DNA of 43,601 nt from Bacteroidia bacterium (lineage in GTDB: Bacteria > Bacteroidota > Bacteroidia > JADZBD01), in NCBI GenBank assembly GCA_020054095.1, contig JAGVMA010000066.1:1-43601 (forward strand), written 5' to 3'. Each line of letters opens with the position of its first letter. Within the stretch, counting starts at the first letter, position 1. A program made the position numbers and the translations under genes. The notes beneath the pieces were generated by a model, which made no database searches, was not told the DNA's origin, and saw nothing but the letters and a program-made list of their open reading frames with translations. Of this stretch, positions 17,339-25,149 are shown one piece after another.

Positions 17339-18114
17339 TCTTCGAACTGGATGGTAAGCATTTCGTTAATTCGTACACTAAGCAATTTGCCAAGATTAGC
17401 TTTATACTGTGCAATTTCAAGCAAGCCCGATGAATTAAATAGTGCCACTATTTCACCTTCTTGCCCCATGTCTGAATAGCTTTTGTGAATTTTTTCGCCA
17501 GTGTAACTTTTAAACAAAATATTGAAGTTTCTATTGCGTCCTACATCGTAAAATATTTTACGACTAATATTCGTAATCACATTTCCATAAGTATCCACAT
17601 AAGCAACGCTTCCTCTTATGCTATTTTTATCATAAGCGGGCACTGATCCAATTACTTTGCGAATATTGTCTTTGCGCTTGCCAATTACTTCTAAAGTTCC
17701 GCCACGCGCTAAGTGGCAGGCAGCAGTACAAAAAACATCGCGCGTAGGAAACGTAAGCACATCGGTATCTTGTTTTATATTTAACTCCACAATAGTATCG
17801 GGCACTTTATCAAAAATAAACGAAAACACACCGTTATCGGCACCTATAAAATAATGCCCCGAAACTTTTAAACCTATATGAGCCGTATCCACAGTAGTTT
17901 CGGTATTAACGCCTACAATGTGCACCGTGCCTTCCGGAAAAGATTGGTAAGCGTTTCGCAAAACAAAAGCGGCATGTTGTATGTCAAATTTTTTAATATC
18001 GTGCGTAATGTCAACTATTGTAACAGCAGGCAATTGCTTTAATATGGTTGCTTTTACAGCCGCCACATAGTAGTCGCTCGTGCCCAAATCTGTAGTTAAT
18101 GTAATAATTGCCAT
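17335..18114 (-). CDS. SAM hydroxide adenosyltransferase (DUF62)
   Basis: 259 aa. It begins ITLTTDLGTSDYYVAAVK, the conserved Asp-containing SAM-binding start of the DUF62 chlorinase/fluorinase-like family, and has the VDITHDIKKFDIQHAAF and GADNGVFSF motifs of the hydrolase clade. Members split S-adenosylmethionine to adenosine and methionine using water. The halogenase-specific loop is not evident, so hydrolase is the better call. It is divergent from phoH across 108 bp. Confidence 0.9.
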   Translation of the reverse strand: MAIITLTTDLGTSDYYVAAVKATILKQLPAVTIVDITHDIKKFDIQHAAFVLRNAYQSFPEGTVHIVGVNTETTVDTAHIGLKVSGHYFIGADNGVFSFIFDKVPDTIVELNIKQDTDVLTFPTRDVFCTAACHLARGGTLEVIGKRKDNIRKVIGSVPAYDKNSIRGSVAYVDTYGNVITNISRKIFYDVGRNRNFNILFKSYTGEKIHKSYSDMGQEGEIVALFNSSGLLEIAQYKANLGKLLSVRINEMLTIQFEE

Positions 18115-18126
18115 TGTTAGTATTTT

Positions 18127-18139
18127 GTGATTAAATCAC
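18127..18139. promoter_or_regulatory. Palindromic operator candidate between the SAM hydrolase gene and phoH
   Basis: GTGATT and AATCAC around a single A, 13 bp upstream of the SAM-hydrolase ATG. With flanks it reads TGTGATTAAATCACG, reminiscent of CRP/FNR-family sites but with a five-base rather than six-base centre. Which gene it serves is unknown. Confidence 0.35.
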
Positions 18140-18222
18140 GCCAATTTTAAAAATTTAAAAAACCTAACTTCGGGCTGCTTTAATCAGCGATAAAAGTAAT
18201 TAAAATCTTACTTTAACATTTA

Positions 18223-19170
18223 ATGAGCGAAAGAATTATAAAAACAGAAAACGCCAATGTTGCAGAAATATATGGTGTAAATGATATTAACATTGAATTA
18301 CTAAAACGCCATTTTACCCGCTTAAAAATAGTAGCTCGTGGCGATACGCTTAAAATAGCCGGCAGCGATGAAGACATGGCACATTTTGAGATGATATTTA
18401 ACGTGATGCTCGATTATCACGATAAGTATGGAAAAATAACCGAAGGCGATGTGCAGCATATTTTATATGGCGGCAAAAAAGCGGTGGAAGAAATTGTGAA
18501 AGACAATAACGATGTACTTGTTTTCGGAAACAATGGGCACATAGTAAAAGCTCGCACGGCTAACCAGCGCAAAATGGTGGAAAGTGTAGTGAAAAACGAT
18601 ATGCTTTTTGCAGTTGGTCCGGCTGGAACAGGAAAAACCTATACAGCAGTTGCGTTAGCAGTTAGGGCATTAAAAAATAAAGAAGTAAAACGCATTGTGC
18701 TTACTCGCCCTGCTGTGGAAGCAGGAGAAAACTTGGGTTTTTTGCCCGGTGACTTAAAAGAAAAACTCGATCCTTATTTGCAGCCGCTTTACGATGCGCT
18801 GCACGATATGATTCCGTCCGATAAATTAGAGCACTACATCGAAAATCGTGTGATAGAAATTGCTCCACTTGCTTTTATGCGTGGCCGCACATTAGATAAT
18901 GCATTTGTAATTTTGGATGAAGCGCAAAACTCCACACAAAGCCAGTTGAAAATGTTTTTAACACGCATGGGTGCATCGGCAAAATTTATTATCACAGGCG
19001 ATGTTACGCAAATAGATTTACCGCGCAACCAGCCAAGCGGACTTATTCAAGCATTAGATTTACTAAAAGGTGTAAAAGGAATAGATATAATTATGCTCGA
19101 TGAAAGCGATGTGATTCGCCACCGATTGGTAAAATCAATTATTCAAGCATATCACGTAGTAGAAAAATAA
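18223..19170 (+). CDS. phoH: PhoH family ATPase
   Basis: 315 aa. A short N-terminal KH-like region (about 15-75) precedes the PhoH NTPase domain. Walker A is GPAGTGKT (132-139), followed by [16 protein letters not shown], the Walker B-like ILDEAQNST, and the sensor-like [10 protein letters not shown]. Length and order are standard for the PhoH/PhoL group, linked to RNA metabolism and stress, though the exact role is unsettled. It heads a tight run (gaps of 5 and 4 bp) with purC and a hypothetical gene. Confidence 0.94.
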   Translation: MSERIIKTENANVAEIYGVNDINIELLKRHFTRLKIVARGDTLKIAGSDEDMAHFEMIFNVMLDYHDKYGKITEGDVQHILYGGKKAVEEIVKDNNDVLVFGNNGHIVKARTANQRKMVESVVKNDMLFAVGPAGTGKTYTAVALAVRALKNKEVKRIVLTRPAVEAGENLGFLPGDLKEKLDPYLQPLYDALHDMIPSDKLEHYIENRVIEIAPLAFMRGRTLDNAFVILDEAQNSTQSQLKMFLTRMGASAKFIITGDVTQIDLPRNQPSGLIQALDLLKGVKGIDIIMLDESDVIRHRLVKSIIQAYHVVEK

Positions 19171-19175
19171 CGACC

Positions 19176-20120
19176 ATGAACGCCATTACAGAAACAAAGT
19201 TTAATCTGCCTAATCAAAAAAATTTTTACAAAGGAAAAGTGCGCGATGTTTACAATATCTCGGATAACTATTTGGTGATGATTGTGAGCGATAGAATTTC
19301 GGCATTTGATGTAGTTCTGCCCAAAGGCATACCATATAAAGGCCAAGTACTAAATCAAATAGCAGCAAAATATTTAAAAGCTACTGAAGATATTTTACCT
19401 AACTGGACAGTTGCCGTACCCGATCCTATGGTTACCATCGGGCATTTGTGCGAGCCATTTAAAGTTGAAATGGTAATACGCGGCTATTTGAGTGGCCACG
19501 CTTGGCGAACTTATAAAAGCGGTGGGCGCGTTTTATGCGGTGTTACTATGCCCGAAGGAATGAAAGAGAACGATAAATTCCCTGAGCCCATTATTACGCC
19601 CACCACTAAAGCATCCGTTGGGCACGATGAAGATATTTCGCGCGAAGAAATTATAAAACGTGGTATTGTTTCGGAAACCGAGTACATTAAATTGGAAGAA
19701 TATACACGAGCGCTTTATAAGCGTGGCACTGAAATTGCCGATAAAATGGGACTAATATTGGTTGATACAAAATATGAATTTGGCAAAAAAAGCGGACGGA
19801 TTTATTTGATAGATGAAATTCACACACCCGATTCATCGCGCTATTTTTACAAGCAAGGTTATGCCGAACGCCAAGCAAAAGGTGAAGCGCAAAAACAACT
19901 ATCGAAAGAATTTGTGCGCGAGTGGTTAATGGCGAATGGTTTCCAAGGGAAAGATGGACAGCAAGTGCCCGAAATGACACCTGAAATTGTTGGCATGATA
20001 TCTGACAGATACGTGGAACTATACGAAAGTGTAACGGGCGATAAATTTGAAAAAGCTACATCAAGTGCCGATGTTTTAAATCGTATAGAAAAAAATATTT
20101 TAAACTTTTTGAATAATTAA
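19176..20120 (+). CDS. purC: SAICAR synthetase PurC
   Basis: 314 aa phosphoribosylaminoimidazole-succinocarboxamide synthase, which joins aspartate to CAIR with ATP in purine synthesis. Visible motifs are [11 protein letters not shown] (nucleotide loop), [13 protein letters not shown], the substrate-binding [12 protein letters not shown], and [13 protein letters not shown]. The ~310-residue long form is usual in Bacteroidota. It starts at an ATG five bases after phoH. No purine riboswitch-like structure is seen upstream of the operon. Confidence 0.96.
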   Translation: MNAITETKFNLPNQKNFYKGKVRDVYNISDNYLVMIVSDRISAFDVVLPKGIPYKGQVLNQIAAKYLKATEDILPNWTVAVPDPMVTIGHLCEPFKVEMVIRGYLSGHAWRTYKSGGRVLCGVTMPEGMKENDKFPEPIITPTTKASVGHDEDISREEIIKRGIVSETEYIKLEEYTRALYKRGTEIADKMGLILVDTKYEFGKKSGRIYLIDEIHTPDSSRYFYKQGYAERQAKGEAQKQLSKEFVREWLMANGFQGKDGQQVPEMTPEIVGMISDRYVELYESVTGDKFEKATSSADVLNRIEKNILNFLNN

Positions 20121-20124
20121 TTGA

Positions 20125-20745
20125 ATGAAAATTAAAATTGTTTTTCTTCTCACAGTACTCGGCAATTTTTTGCAGGCACAAACTACTGATGACACTTTGG
20201 TATATAAACTGGTAAAAGATAGTTTGCCATCGGGCTACACAGCTTTGCTTACAAAGCAAGGTGTAGTTATTTCAAAAACCGATTCGGTTTTTACGGTAGC
20301 CAATTTTAATAACACGGATGAAATGGTTTCGGGCGATGTTCCGCAAAATGGTGTAGTTAAAATGAAATATATTTTAACGATTAACGCTTATGCAAAATGG
20401 ACGGACAAGCAAATAAAATCTGCACTAAAAGCTAATGAACAAACGCTATCTAAAATTTACGAGAAATATAAAATAGCTGAAATTAAAGACAGCATGGATG
20501 TTTATTTCCCAAAAAATGAAGATGAACAAGCGCGCTTATTGCTTTATTATGATGATTGCGAACATTTGCAACCATCGCTTATTAAAATCCCAAATTTTGC
20601 ATCAGGCAAATACAGCTTTGCAATAGTATCTGCAATTGCTAACTCAGGCAGAGTAATTATTCCGTACAAAGTTTCAAGTGAAACTTCACAATTAGAAAAT
20701 AAATTACGCGATATTTTACGCAGGCATTTTTCTAAAACGATGTAA
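20125..20745 (+). CDS. Hypothetical exported protein, 206 aa
   Basis: Not recognised. A signal peptide (about 1-19, MKIKIVFLLTVLGNFLQAQ) is followed by a mixed alpha/beta body with a helical Lys-rich segment (about 95-125), and it ends in a basic helix. It lies four bases after purC, and its TAA overlaps the ATG of the Rieske gene (TAATG), so it is almost certainly part of the phoH-purC operon. Confidence 0.8.
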   Translation: MKIKIVFLLTVLGNFLQAQTTDDTLVYKLVKDSLPSGYTALLTKQGVVISKTDSVFTVANFNNTDEMVSGDVPQNGVVKMKYILTINAYAKWTDKQIKSALKANEQTLSKIYEKYKIAEIKDSMDVYFPKNEDEQARLLLYYDDCEHLQPSLIKIPNFASGKYSFAIVSAIANSGRVIIPYKVSSETSQLENKLRDILRRHFSKTM

Positions 20746-21110
20746 TGTTTTTTAAAACAGAAATACATTGGTATAAAGTTTTTGAATCGTTAGCAGAAGC
20801 CGAACAATCTATTTCAAACGGAAAGACATTAACAAAAACTGTAGCAGGAAAAAAGGTGTGCTTGGCAAAAAACATAAATGGTTTTTTTGCAGTAAATGAC
20901 AGATGCCCTCATAACGGGTTTTCCTTAGGCAAAGGTATTTGCACCGATGATGACATTATAGTTTGCCCGCTCCACCGCTATGGCTTTGATTTAAAAACCG
21001 GCAGAAGCCGTGCCGGAAACACAGCAAGTTATGTGGATACTTATCCGCTAAATATAAATGAAAACGGATTTTATATAGGATTTGAAAGGCGAGTTTTTAA
21101 ATTATTTTAA
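20745..21110 (+). CDS. Rieske [2Fe-2S] ferredoxin-like protein
   Basis: 121 aa. The Rieske cluster ligands are complete: Cys54-x-His56 in RCPHNGFSLGKG and Cys74-x-x-His77 in VCPLHRYGFD. This is a stand-alone soluble Rieske domain of the NirD/dioxygenase-ferredoxin type, without a membrane anchor. Its redox partner is not in the window. It is the last gene of the phoH-purC run. A 63-bp gap separates it from the convergent XRE regulator. Confidence 0.92.
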   Translation: MFFKTEIHWYKVFESLAEAEQSISNGKTLTKTVAGKKVCLAKNINGFFAVNDRCPHNGFSLGKGICTDDDIIVCPLHRYGFDLKTGRSRAGNTASYVDTYPLNINENGFYIGFERRVFKLF

Positions 21111-21173
21111 CTCTTCAATTGTTATACCCACTTTAATAATGTTTACTATCCGCAACCTTTCCGACTTGCTTCA

Positions 21174-21530
21174 TCACTTTTTAGTTGAGATAATATATTC
21201 GAGTTGTTGGATGCGCATATTCTTCTCCTCCAATAATTTTTCATACAGATTCTTTATAGTTTCAGCATCAAAAGAATTGTAAGTGTTATTAAGCCCTGAT
21301 TGAGAACAGGAGTTAAATATAATTTGCTCGTTAAAACCTTCTATAATACTTGAATCAACATTAAGTGCAGATGCTATTTTTTTTAGTTTAATATCATCTA
21401 CTTTAGTTTTCCCATTTTCAATGTTGGAATAGGCAGTTTGTGTTATTCCTAAGTGTTTTGCAACATAATCTTGAGATATGTTTTTTATTTCCCTGATTTT
21501 TTTGATTTTGTAGCCAATAGTATAATTCAT
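21174..21530 (-). CDS. XRE-family HTH regulator of the RiPP locus
   Basis: 118 aa. Residues ~5-62 form a Cro/CI-type helix-turn-helix (IKKIREIKNISQDYVAKHLG then TQTAYSNIENGKT, LKKIASALNVD). The C-terminal part (about 85-118) is a charged helix likely to be a coiled-coil dimerisation element. No ligand or protease domain is visible. It is divergent from the precursor gene across 101 bp. A palindrome touches its start codon, which suggests autoregulation. Control of the RiPP operon is inferred from position only. Confidence 0.88.
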   Translation of the reverse strand: MNYTIGYKIKKIREIKNISQDYVAKHLGITQTAYSNIENGKTKVDDIKLKKIASALNVDSSIIEGFNEQIIFNSCSQSGLNNTYNSFDAETIKNLYEKLLEEKNMRIQQLEYIISTKK

Positions 21531-21547
21531 AGTTATATATTATAACT
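21531..21547. promoter_or_regulatory. Palindromic operator candidate for the XRE regulator
   Basis: Seven-base arms AGTTATA and TATAACT separated by TAT, beginning one base upstream of the regulator's ATG and directly downstream of its -7 box. It would therefore cover the predicted transcription start. One related half-site (GTTATTATAA on the minus strand) is at 21561-21570, nearer the precursor promoter. Confidence 0.5.
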
Positions 21548-21555
21548 CAAAAATA
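21548..21555 (-). promoter_or_regulatory. Candidate -7 box of the XRE gene
   Basis: The minus strand reads TATTTTTG, a perfect TAnnTTTG match, 17 bases upstream of the ATG and abutting the palindrome. No clear -33 TTG is present. Confidence 0.42.
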
Positions 21556-21599
21556 ATAAATTATAATAACGAAAATGATAAAAAACTATTCCTTGTATT

Positions 21600-21607
21600 T
21601 ATTTTTG
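21600..21607 (+). promoter_or_regulatory. Candidate -7 box of the RiPP precursor gene
   Basis: TATTTTTG, a perfect TAnnTTTG match, 24 bases upstream of the precursor ATG. A -33 TTG is missing at 17-23 bp spacing, which may mean the promoter is weak or needs an activator. The 5' leader would be about 20 nt, with no Shine-Dalgarno but an A-rich lead-in, as is common in this phylum. Confidence 0.5.
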
Positions 21608-21631
21608 CTATGAACATTTAAAACATATATC

Positions 21632-21847
21632 ATGAAAAAATTAGAAAAACTAAAGAAAAAACACTTAGATGATTTTAAGGCCAACGAAGTAAAGGCATCG
21701 CATAAAATTATCGGTGGTAATGGGTATACTGGTAATGCGGGAGGTCAACAAACAGATCAGTTTACTGGAGGTGGAAGTGACACACAGAGTTGGTATTGGA
21801 CACAACATGGATCTGGCGTTGCATATAAGGATTACTATAACCTATAG
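21632..21847 (+). CDS. Grasp-with-spasm RiPP precursor peptide
   Basis: 71 aa. The leader (1-29) is Lys/Leu-rich (MKKLEKLKKKHLDDF) and ends IIGG, a double-Gly site for a C39 protease. The core (30-71) is rich in Gly, Thr, Ser, Gln and Tyr, has no Cys and no Glu, and carries three Asp (42, 50, 67) among Thr/Ser/Lys partners: T41-D42, S49-D50-T51, K66-D67. A WYW aromatic patch lies at 54-56 and the end is YYNL. This fits a substrate for ester/amide crosslinking by the adjacent ATP-grasp enzyme. It sits 50 bp upstream of gwsG with a strong hairpin between. Confidence 0.88.
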   Translation: MKKLEKLKKKHLDDFKANEVKASHKIIGGNGYTGNAGGQQTDQFTGGGSDTQSWYWTQHGSGVAYKDYYNL

Positions 21848-21857
21848 TTAATTAAAA

Positions 21858-21894
21858 AAATCTCCTTTAACAATTAAATTGTTAAAGGAGATTT
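21858..21894 (+). promoter_or_regulatory. 17-bp perfect hairpin masking the gwsG ribosome-binding site
   Basis: Arms AAATCTCCTTTAACAAT (21858-21874) and ATTGTTAAAGGAGATTT (21878-21894) with loop TAA. The right arm contains AAAGGAG at 21884-21890, seven bases before the gwsG ATG, a textbook Shine-Dalgarno sequence that the left arm pairs with completely. No T-run follows on the plus strand, so it is not a classic terminator for the precursor; on the minus strand it is followed by seven T and would terminate antisense transcripts. It probably protects the precursor mRNA 3' end and limits gwsG translation. Confidence 0.75.
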
Positions 21895-21897
21895 CGC

Positions 21898-22893
21898 ATG
21901 ATTATAATTTTTTGCGAACATATTGATTATACAGCAAACGAAATTTGTCGCTGGCTTAAGTATTTTAACAAGCGCTATTGCCTTATAACAGATCAACACC
22001 CGCTTGATGTTATGGAAATAGAGGTATCGAATAAAAAAATAAAATTTATACTTTACAACCACGCCTCAAAAGAATTTGTAGATAGCGACAAAATCACATA
22101 TTGTTATTACAGAAGAGGTGATTATGGCTTCATTTCTGATTACGGAATCAATCATAATGTTTACGAAAATAATATTGCGATTAGTAACGGACTTAAATCA
22201 TATTTAAAGAGCGAAACAAAAGCCATAAAAGAGTTTTTAGATGATGTTATTCTTCGTAAAAAATATATAGGAAGCCGAGAAGAGCTAAATAGAAATAAAT
22301 TAATCCAGTTAAGAGTAGCTACAGAAGTAGGATTAATGATTCCTAAAACCATCATTACCAATAATGCAGCTACTGCAACCAAAAAATTCAAAAAATACAA
22401 AAGCATTATCACAAAAGGCATCAATGAGTCCGTTGCTTTTGCAACTATTAATCAGTCATTTTTTAGTGCTACTAACATGGTAAAGAAAAAAGACATGCTT
22501 GATGGAGAGTCCTTTTTTCCGAGTTTATTCCAGGAGAACATTACTAAAAAATTTGAATTGCGAATATTTTTTTTTAATACCTACTTTTATGCAATGGCCA
22601 TATTTTCGCAACTTGATAAAAAAACTAAAGTGGATTTCCGGAACTACAACTGGGATAGGCCAAACAGAATGGTTCCGTTTAACCTGCCACTATCTGTTTT
22701 ATTAAAAATAAAATTATTGGTAAACAAACTAAGATTAACAACAGGTTCAGTAGACATGGTTTATACAAATAAAAATGAATATTGTTTTTTAGAAGTAAAT
22801 CCTGTTGGACAATTTGGAATGGTTTCAAAACCTTGCAATTATTATATCGAAAAAACGATTGCCAAATCAATAGCTGAATATGAAAAAAAATAA
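21898..22893 (+). CDS. gwsG: Grasp-with-spasm ATP-grasp peptide maturase
   Basis: 331 aa. The C-terminal ATP-grasp domain (about 125-331) shows RNKLIQLRVATEVGLMIPKT, the LRIFFF strand, and magnesium ligands Asp286 in GSVDMVY and Glu299/Asn301 in FLEVNPVGQFG, close to graspetide (microviridin-type) ligases. Residues 1-120 form the pre-ATP-grasp part with ITYCYYRRGDYGF. Its place between a GG-leader precursor and a SPASM protein matches the GwsG family of Bacteroidota. It should activate Asp carboxylates of the core and join them to Thr/Ser/Lys side chains. The next small frame starts 14 bases before its stop. Confidence 0.92.
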   Translation: MIIIFCEHIDYTANEICRWLKYFNKRYCLITDQHPLDVMEIEVSNKKIKFILYNHASKEFVDSDKITYCYYRRGDYGFISDYGINHNVYENNIAISNGLKSYLKSETKAIKEFLDDVILRKKYIGSREELNRNKLIQLRVATEVGLMIPKTIITNNAATATKKFKKYKSIITKGINESVAFATINQSFFSATNMVKKKDMLDGESFFPSLFQENITKKFELRIFFFNTYFYAMAIFSQLDKKTKVDFRNYNWDRPNRMVPFNLPLSVLLKIKLLVNKLRLTTGSVDMVYTNKNEYCFLEVNPVGQFGMVSKPCNYYIEKTIAKSIAEYEKK

Positions 22894-23041
22894 CACTTTT
22901 TTTAAAAAGAGAAGAGTAATGAGACATTTGCCCTTTTTAATAAGGTATGTTCAGGTAACCAGAAATGAGAAAAGTGTTTTATATAATTCACTACGCCCTA
23001 CTTTTTATAAGCGATACTATAAAATAATTATTTATGAATAG
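22880..23041 (+). CDS. Possible small gene bridging gwsG and gwsS, 53 aa
   Basis: ATG at 22880 lies inside the end of gwsG (14-base overlap), and the TAG at 23039 lies inside the start of gwsS, so the frame spans the whole 140-base gap without a stop. The product would be strongly basic (many Lys/Arg), with a MRHLPFLIRYVQ segment that could be an amphipathic helix and a Tyr-rich end (KRYYKIIIYE). It has no GG motif, so it is unlikely to be a second precursor. A chance open frame is possible in AT-rich DNA; overlap at both ends favours a real gene. Confidence 0.4.
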   Translation: MKKNNTFFKKRRVMRHLPFLIRYVQVTRNEKSVLYNSLRPTFYKRYYKIIIYE

Positions 23042-24059
23042 TGCAGATGAACACCTCTATTTGCAATTATTTGCCGACTGTATTGCAGTTAAAGGCAGCG
23101 TACGTAGTATAATTTATGATTTAGGACGTTGTTCTTACAAAATAGTACCTAATGATTTGTTAAAAGTTCTGCAACGCTGCTCATTGAAAAGCTTATCAGA
23201 AGTTATTGCAGACCTTGATGCAAAGGATAAGAAAACAGCAAAAGAGTACGTAAATTTTTTAATAAAAAACGAACTTGGTTTTTTATGCACCAAAAACGAA
23301 AAAGAGATGTTTCCGAAGTTGCCATTAAACTGGGATGTGCCTTCAACGATAGCCAACGCGACTATAGAGGTTGATAACCGTAATTTTAAAAATTTACACC
23401 ATTATATTTTGGAATTACAAAAATTCAATTGTTATTTTTTTTCATTAAATTTCCATAATGATATAAGCACTGCTGCATTCATAGAAACTATTAATTCTTT
23501 TCGTAATTCAGATTTGTACAGTTTGTCTATTGCCATTCCACATACTATTTTGAGTGATAAAATCATTAACGAAATTACAAAGCTCCATTATATATTAAAT
23601 GTTGTTTGCTATAATGCTCCAGCGGATGATGTGCTTAGATATTCTAATGATGGCAGGATTAAATTAATCACAAAAGCACTGACCAAGAAGTTACCAGCTA
23701 CTCATATCCCTTCGTTTACTGTAAATATAAGCCACTTTACAGAAGCTCAGAAATTTAATACTTTTTATAATCGAAAAATTTACATTGATAGATATGGGAA
23801 CGTGCGCAATTCTGTTTTTGCGCAAAAACATGGAAAACTAAATAAAAATGAAACCCATCAACACATCAAGCGAATTATTAATTCAAAAGCTTATAATTAC
23901 TTGTACAATGTAAAAAAGGATATAGTTAAAACGTGTAAAGATTGCGAATACAGATACATGTGTACTGACCCGAGAATACCGATGAAAAGCTCTTCGGGAT
24001 ATTATTACTATGAAACCCCGTGTTCATATAACCCGTACAAAGGCGAATGGAAAAGTTAA
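23034..24059 (+). CDS. gwsS: Grasp-with-spasm SPASM-domain protein
   Basis: 341 aa. The C-terminal SPASM-type cluster motif is Cys301-x2-Cys304-x5-Cys310-x19-Cys330 (CKDCEYRYMC, then ETPCSYNPYKGEW). The preceding strand NRKIYIDRYGNVRNS is the usual lead-in to a SPASM domain. The N-terminal part resembles the barrel of radical-SAM peptide maturases but has no CxxxCxxC, so it should bind an auxiliary Fe-S cluster without radical chemistry. This is the expected GwsS type, thought to work with GwsG on the precursor, perhaps in substrate binding. It overlaps the next gene by 13 bases. Confidence 0.9.
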   Translation: MNSADEHLYLQLFADCIAVKGSVRSIIYDLGRCSYKIVPNDLLKVLQRCSLKSLSEVIADLDAKDKKTAKEYVNFLIKNELGFLCTKNEKEMFPKLPLNWDVPSTIANATIEVDNRNFKNLHHYILELQKFNCYFFSLNFHNDISTAAFIETINSFRNSDLYSLSIAIPHTILSDKIINEITKLHYILNVVCYNAPADDVLRYSNDGRIKLITKALTKKLPATHIPSFTVNISHFTEAQKFNTFYNRKIYIDRYGNVRNSVFAQKHGKLNKNETHQHIKRIINSKAYNYLYNVKKDIVKTCKDCEYRYMCTDPRIPMKSSSGYYYYETPCSYNPYKGEWKS

Positions 24060-25141
24060 TTAAAGTTATTGCACTACTCCTGTTTTTTAACTGTAAAGGA
24101 CAGAATTTGGTTCCTAATGGCAGTTTCGAAATATTTAATGAATGTCCTCCGAACTATCATTTTGCAAGTTATCAAAACTGTTTAAAAAATACTGGATGGG
24201 AAACAACGTTTGTTGTATCGGGCTGTTATTTTAACGCTGATTGTGATAGTAGCTTAGTTCCATCCAATAGATATGGATACCAAAATGCTAGAACGGGAAA
24301 AGGGTATGTAAATTTGTTTTTTCATCCAGAAGGCAGATATGAGCCCCGTCCGGGCGTTTATTTTATTTGTAAATTAAAATACCCGTTAAATGAAGGTGAA
24401 AAATACAGCGTGGGCTATTATGTTTCGCTTGCTGAAATATCGAGCCATGCAATTTCTAATTTCGGTATTTATCTTTCGGAAAAAAGATGCTATCAAAATG
24501 TTAATACAAGTGGTGGTGGCGGATACATTAAAGAAAATAAGCAATGGGTGAAGCCACAATTCATTTGCCCCAAGGATAGTTTTATTTGCGATACATCGAA
24601 TTGGGTTCATATTGGTTTTGAATATACTGCCAAGGGAGGAGAAGAGTATTTAACTATCGGGAATTTTTACACATCTTATAATCCATACAGGCAAATTAAC
24701 AAAAATCACATAAAGACAGGACGGTATGCTTATGCAGCATACTACATTGATGATGTGTATGTGATACCGACAGATACTATCAATTTTAATGAATTAAAAA
24801 AAGGTAGCATAATCATACTTAATCAGTTGTATTTTAGTACCGATAGCTTCCGGATATTGCCCTACTCATATGCGCAATTAAACAGCATGGCTGATTACTT
24901 AAATGAAAATCCCAAGCTAACCATTTTAATCGAAGGGCATACGGATAATACCGGTGATAGTACTAAAAATAAAACTTTATCAACCAACAGAGCAAATGCA
25001 GTAAAAAAATATTTGATACAAAAAGGCATTCAAGCACAAAGGATTACGGCAACAGGATTTGGGGCATTATATCCAATAGCTGATAATACCACTTTTGAAG
25101 GAAAAAATAAAAACAGACGAGTTGAAATAAGTATTAAATAA
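24047..25141 (+). CDS. Envelope protein with lectin-like N-terminal region and OmpA C-terminal domain
   Basis: 364 aa. A signal peptide (about 1-19) is followed by NLVPNGSFEIFNECP (20-34), the opening of a beta-sandwich domain common in Bacteroidota surface proteins. It is Cys-rich (pairs near 33-45 and 175-185), so disulfides are likely. Residues ~255-364 form an OmpA/MotB peptidoglycan-binding domain: YFSTDSFRILPYS, EGHTDNTG with Asp300, and the closing KNKNRRVEISIK with the partner Arg. It should be periplasmic or outer-membrane anchored and hold peptidoglycan. The 13-base overlap with gwsS makes it part of the RiPP operon; its role there is unknown. Confidence 0.88.
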   Translation: MEKLIKVIALLLFFNCKGQNLVPNGSFEIFNECPPNYHFASYQNCLKNTGWETTFVVSGCYFNADCDSSLVPSNRYGYQNARTGKGYVNLFFHPEGRYEPRPGVYFICKLKYPLNEGEKYSVGYYVSLAEISSHAISNFGIYLSEKRCYQNVNTSGGGGYIKENKQWVKPQFICPKDSFICDTSNWVHIGFEYTAKGGEEYLTIGNFYTSYNPYRQINKNHIKTGRYAYAAYYIDDVYVIPTDTINFNELKKGSIIILNQLYFSTDSFRILPYSYAQLNSMADYLNENPKLTILIEGHTDNTGDSTKNKTLSTNRANAVKKYLIQKGIQAQRITATGFGALYPIADNTTFEGKNKNRRVEISIK

Positions 25142-25149
25142 AGAAATGT

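Noticed and set aside
21632-21847. Lanthipeptide or sactipeptide precursor
   Set aside because: The whole peptide lacks Cys and no LanM/LanB or radical-SAM sactisynthase gene is nearby.
23034-24059. Radical-SAM peptide maturase
   Set aside because: No CxxxCxxC motif anywhere; only the C-terminal SPASM cysteines are present.
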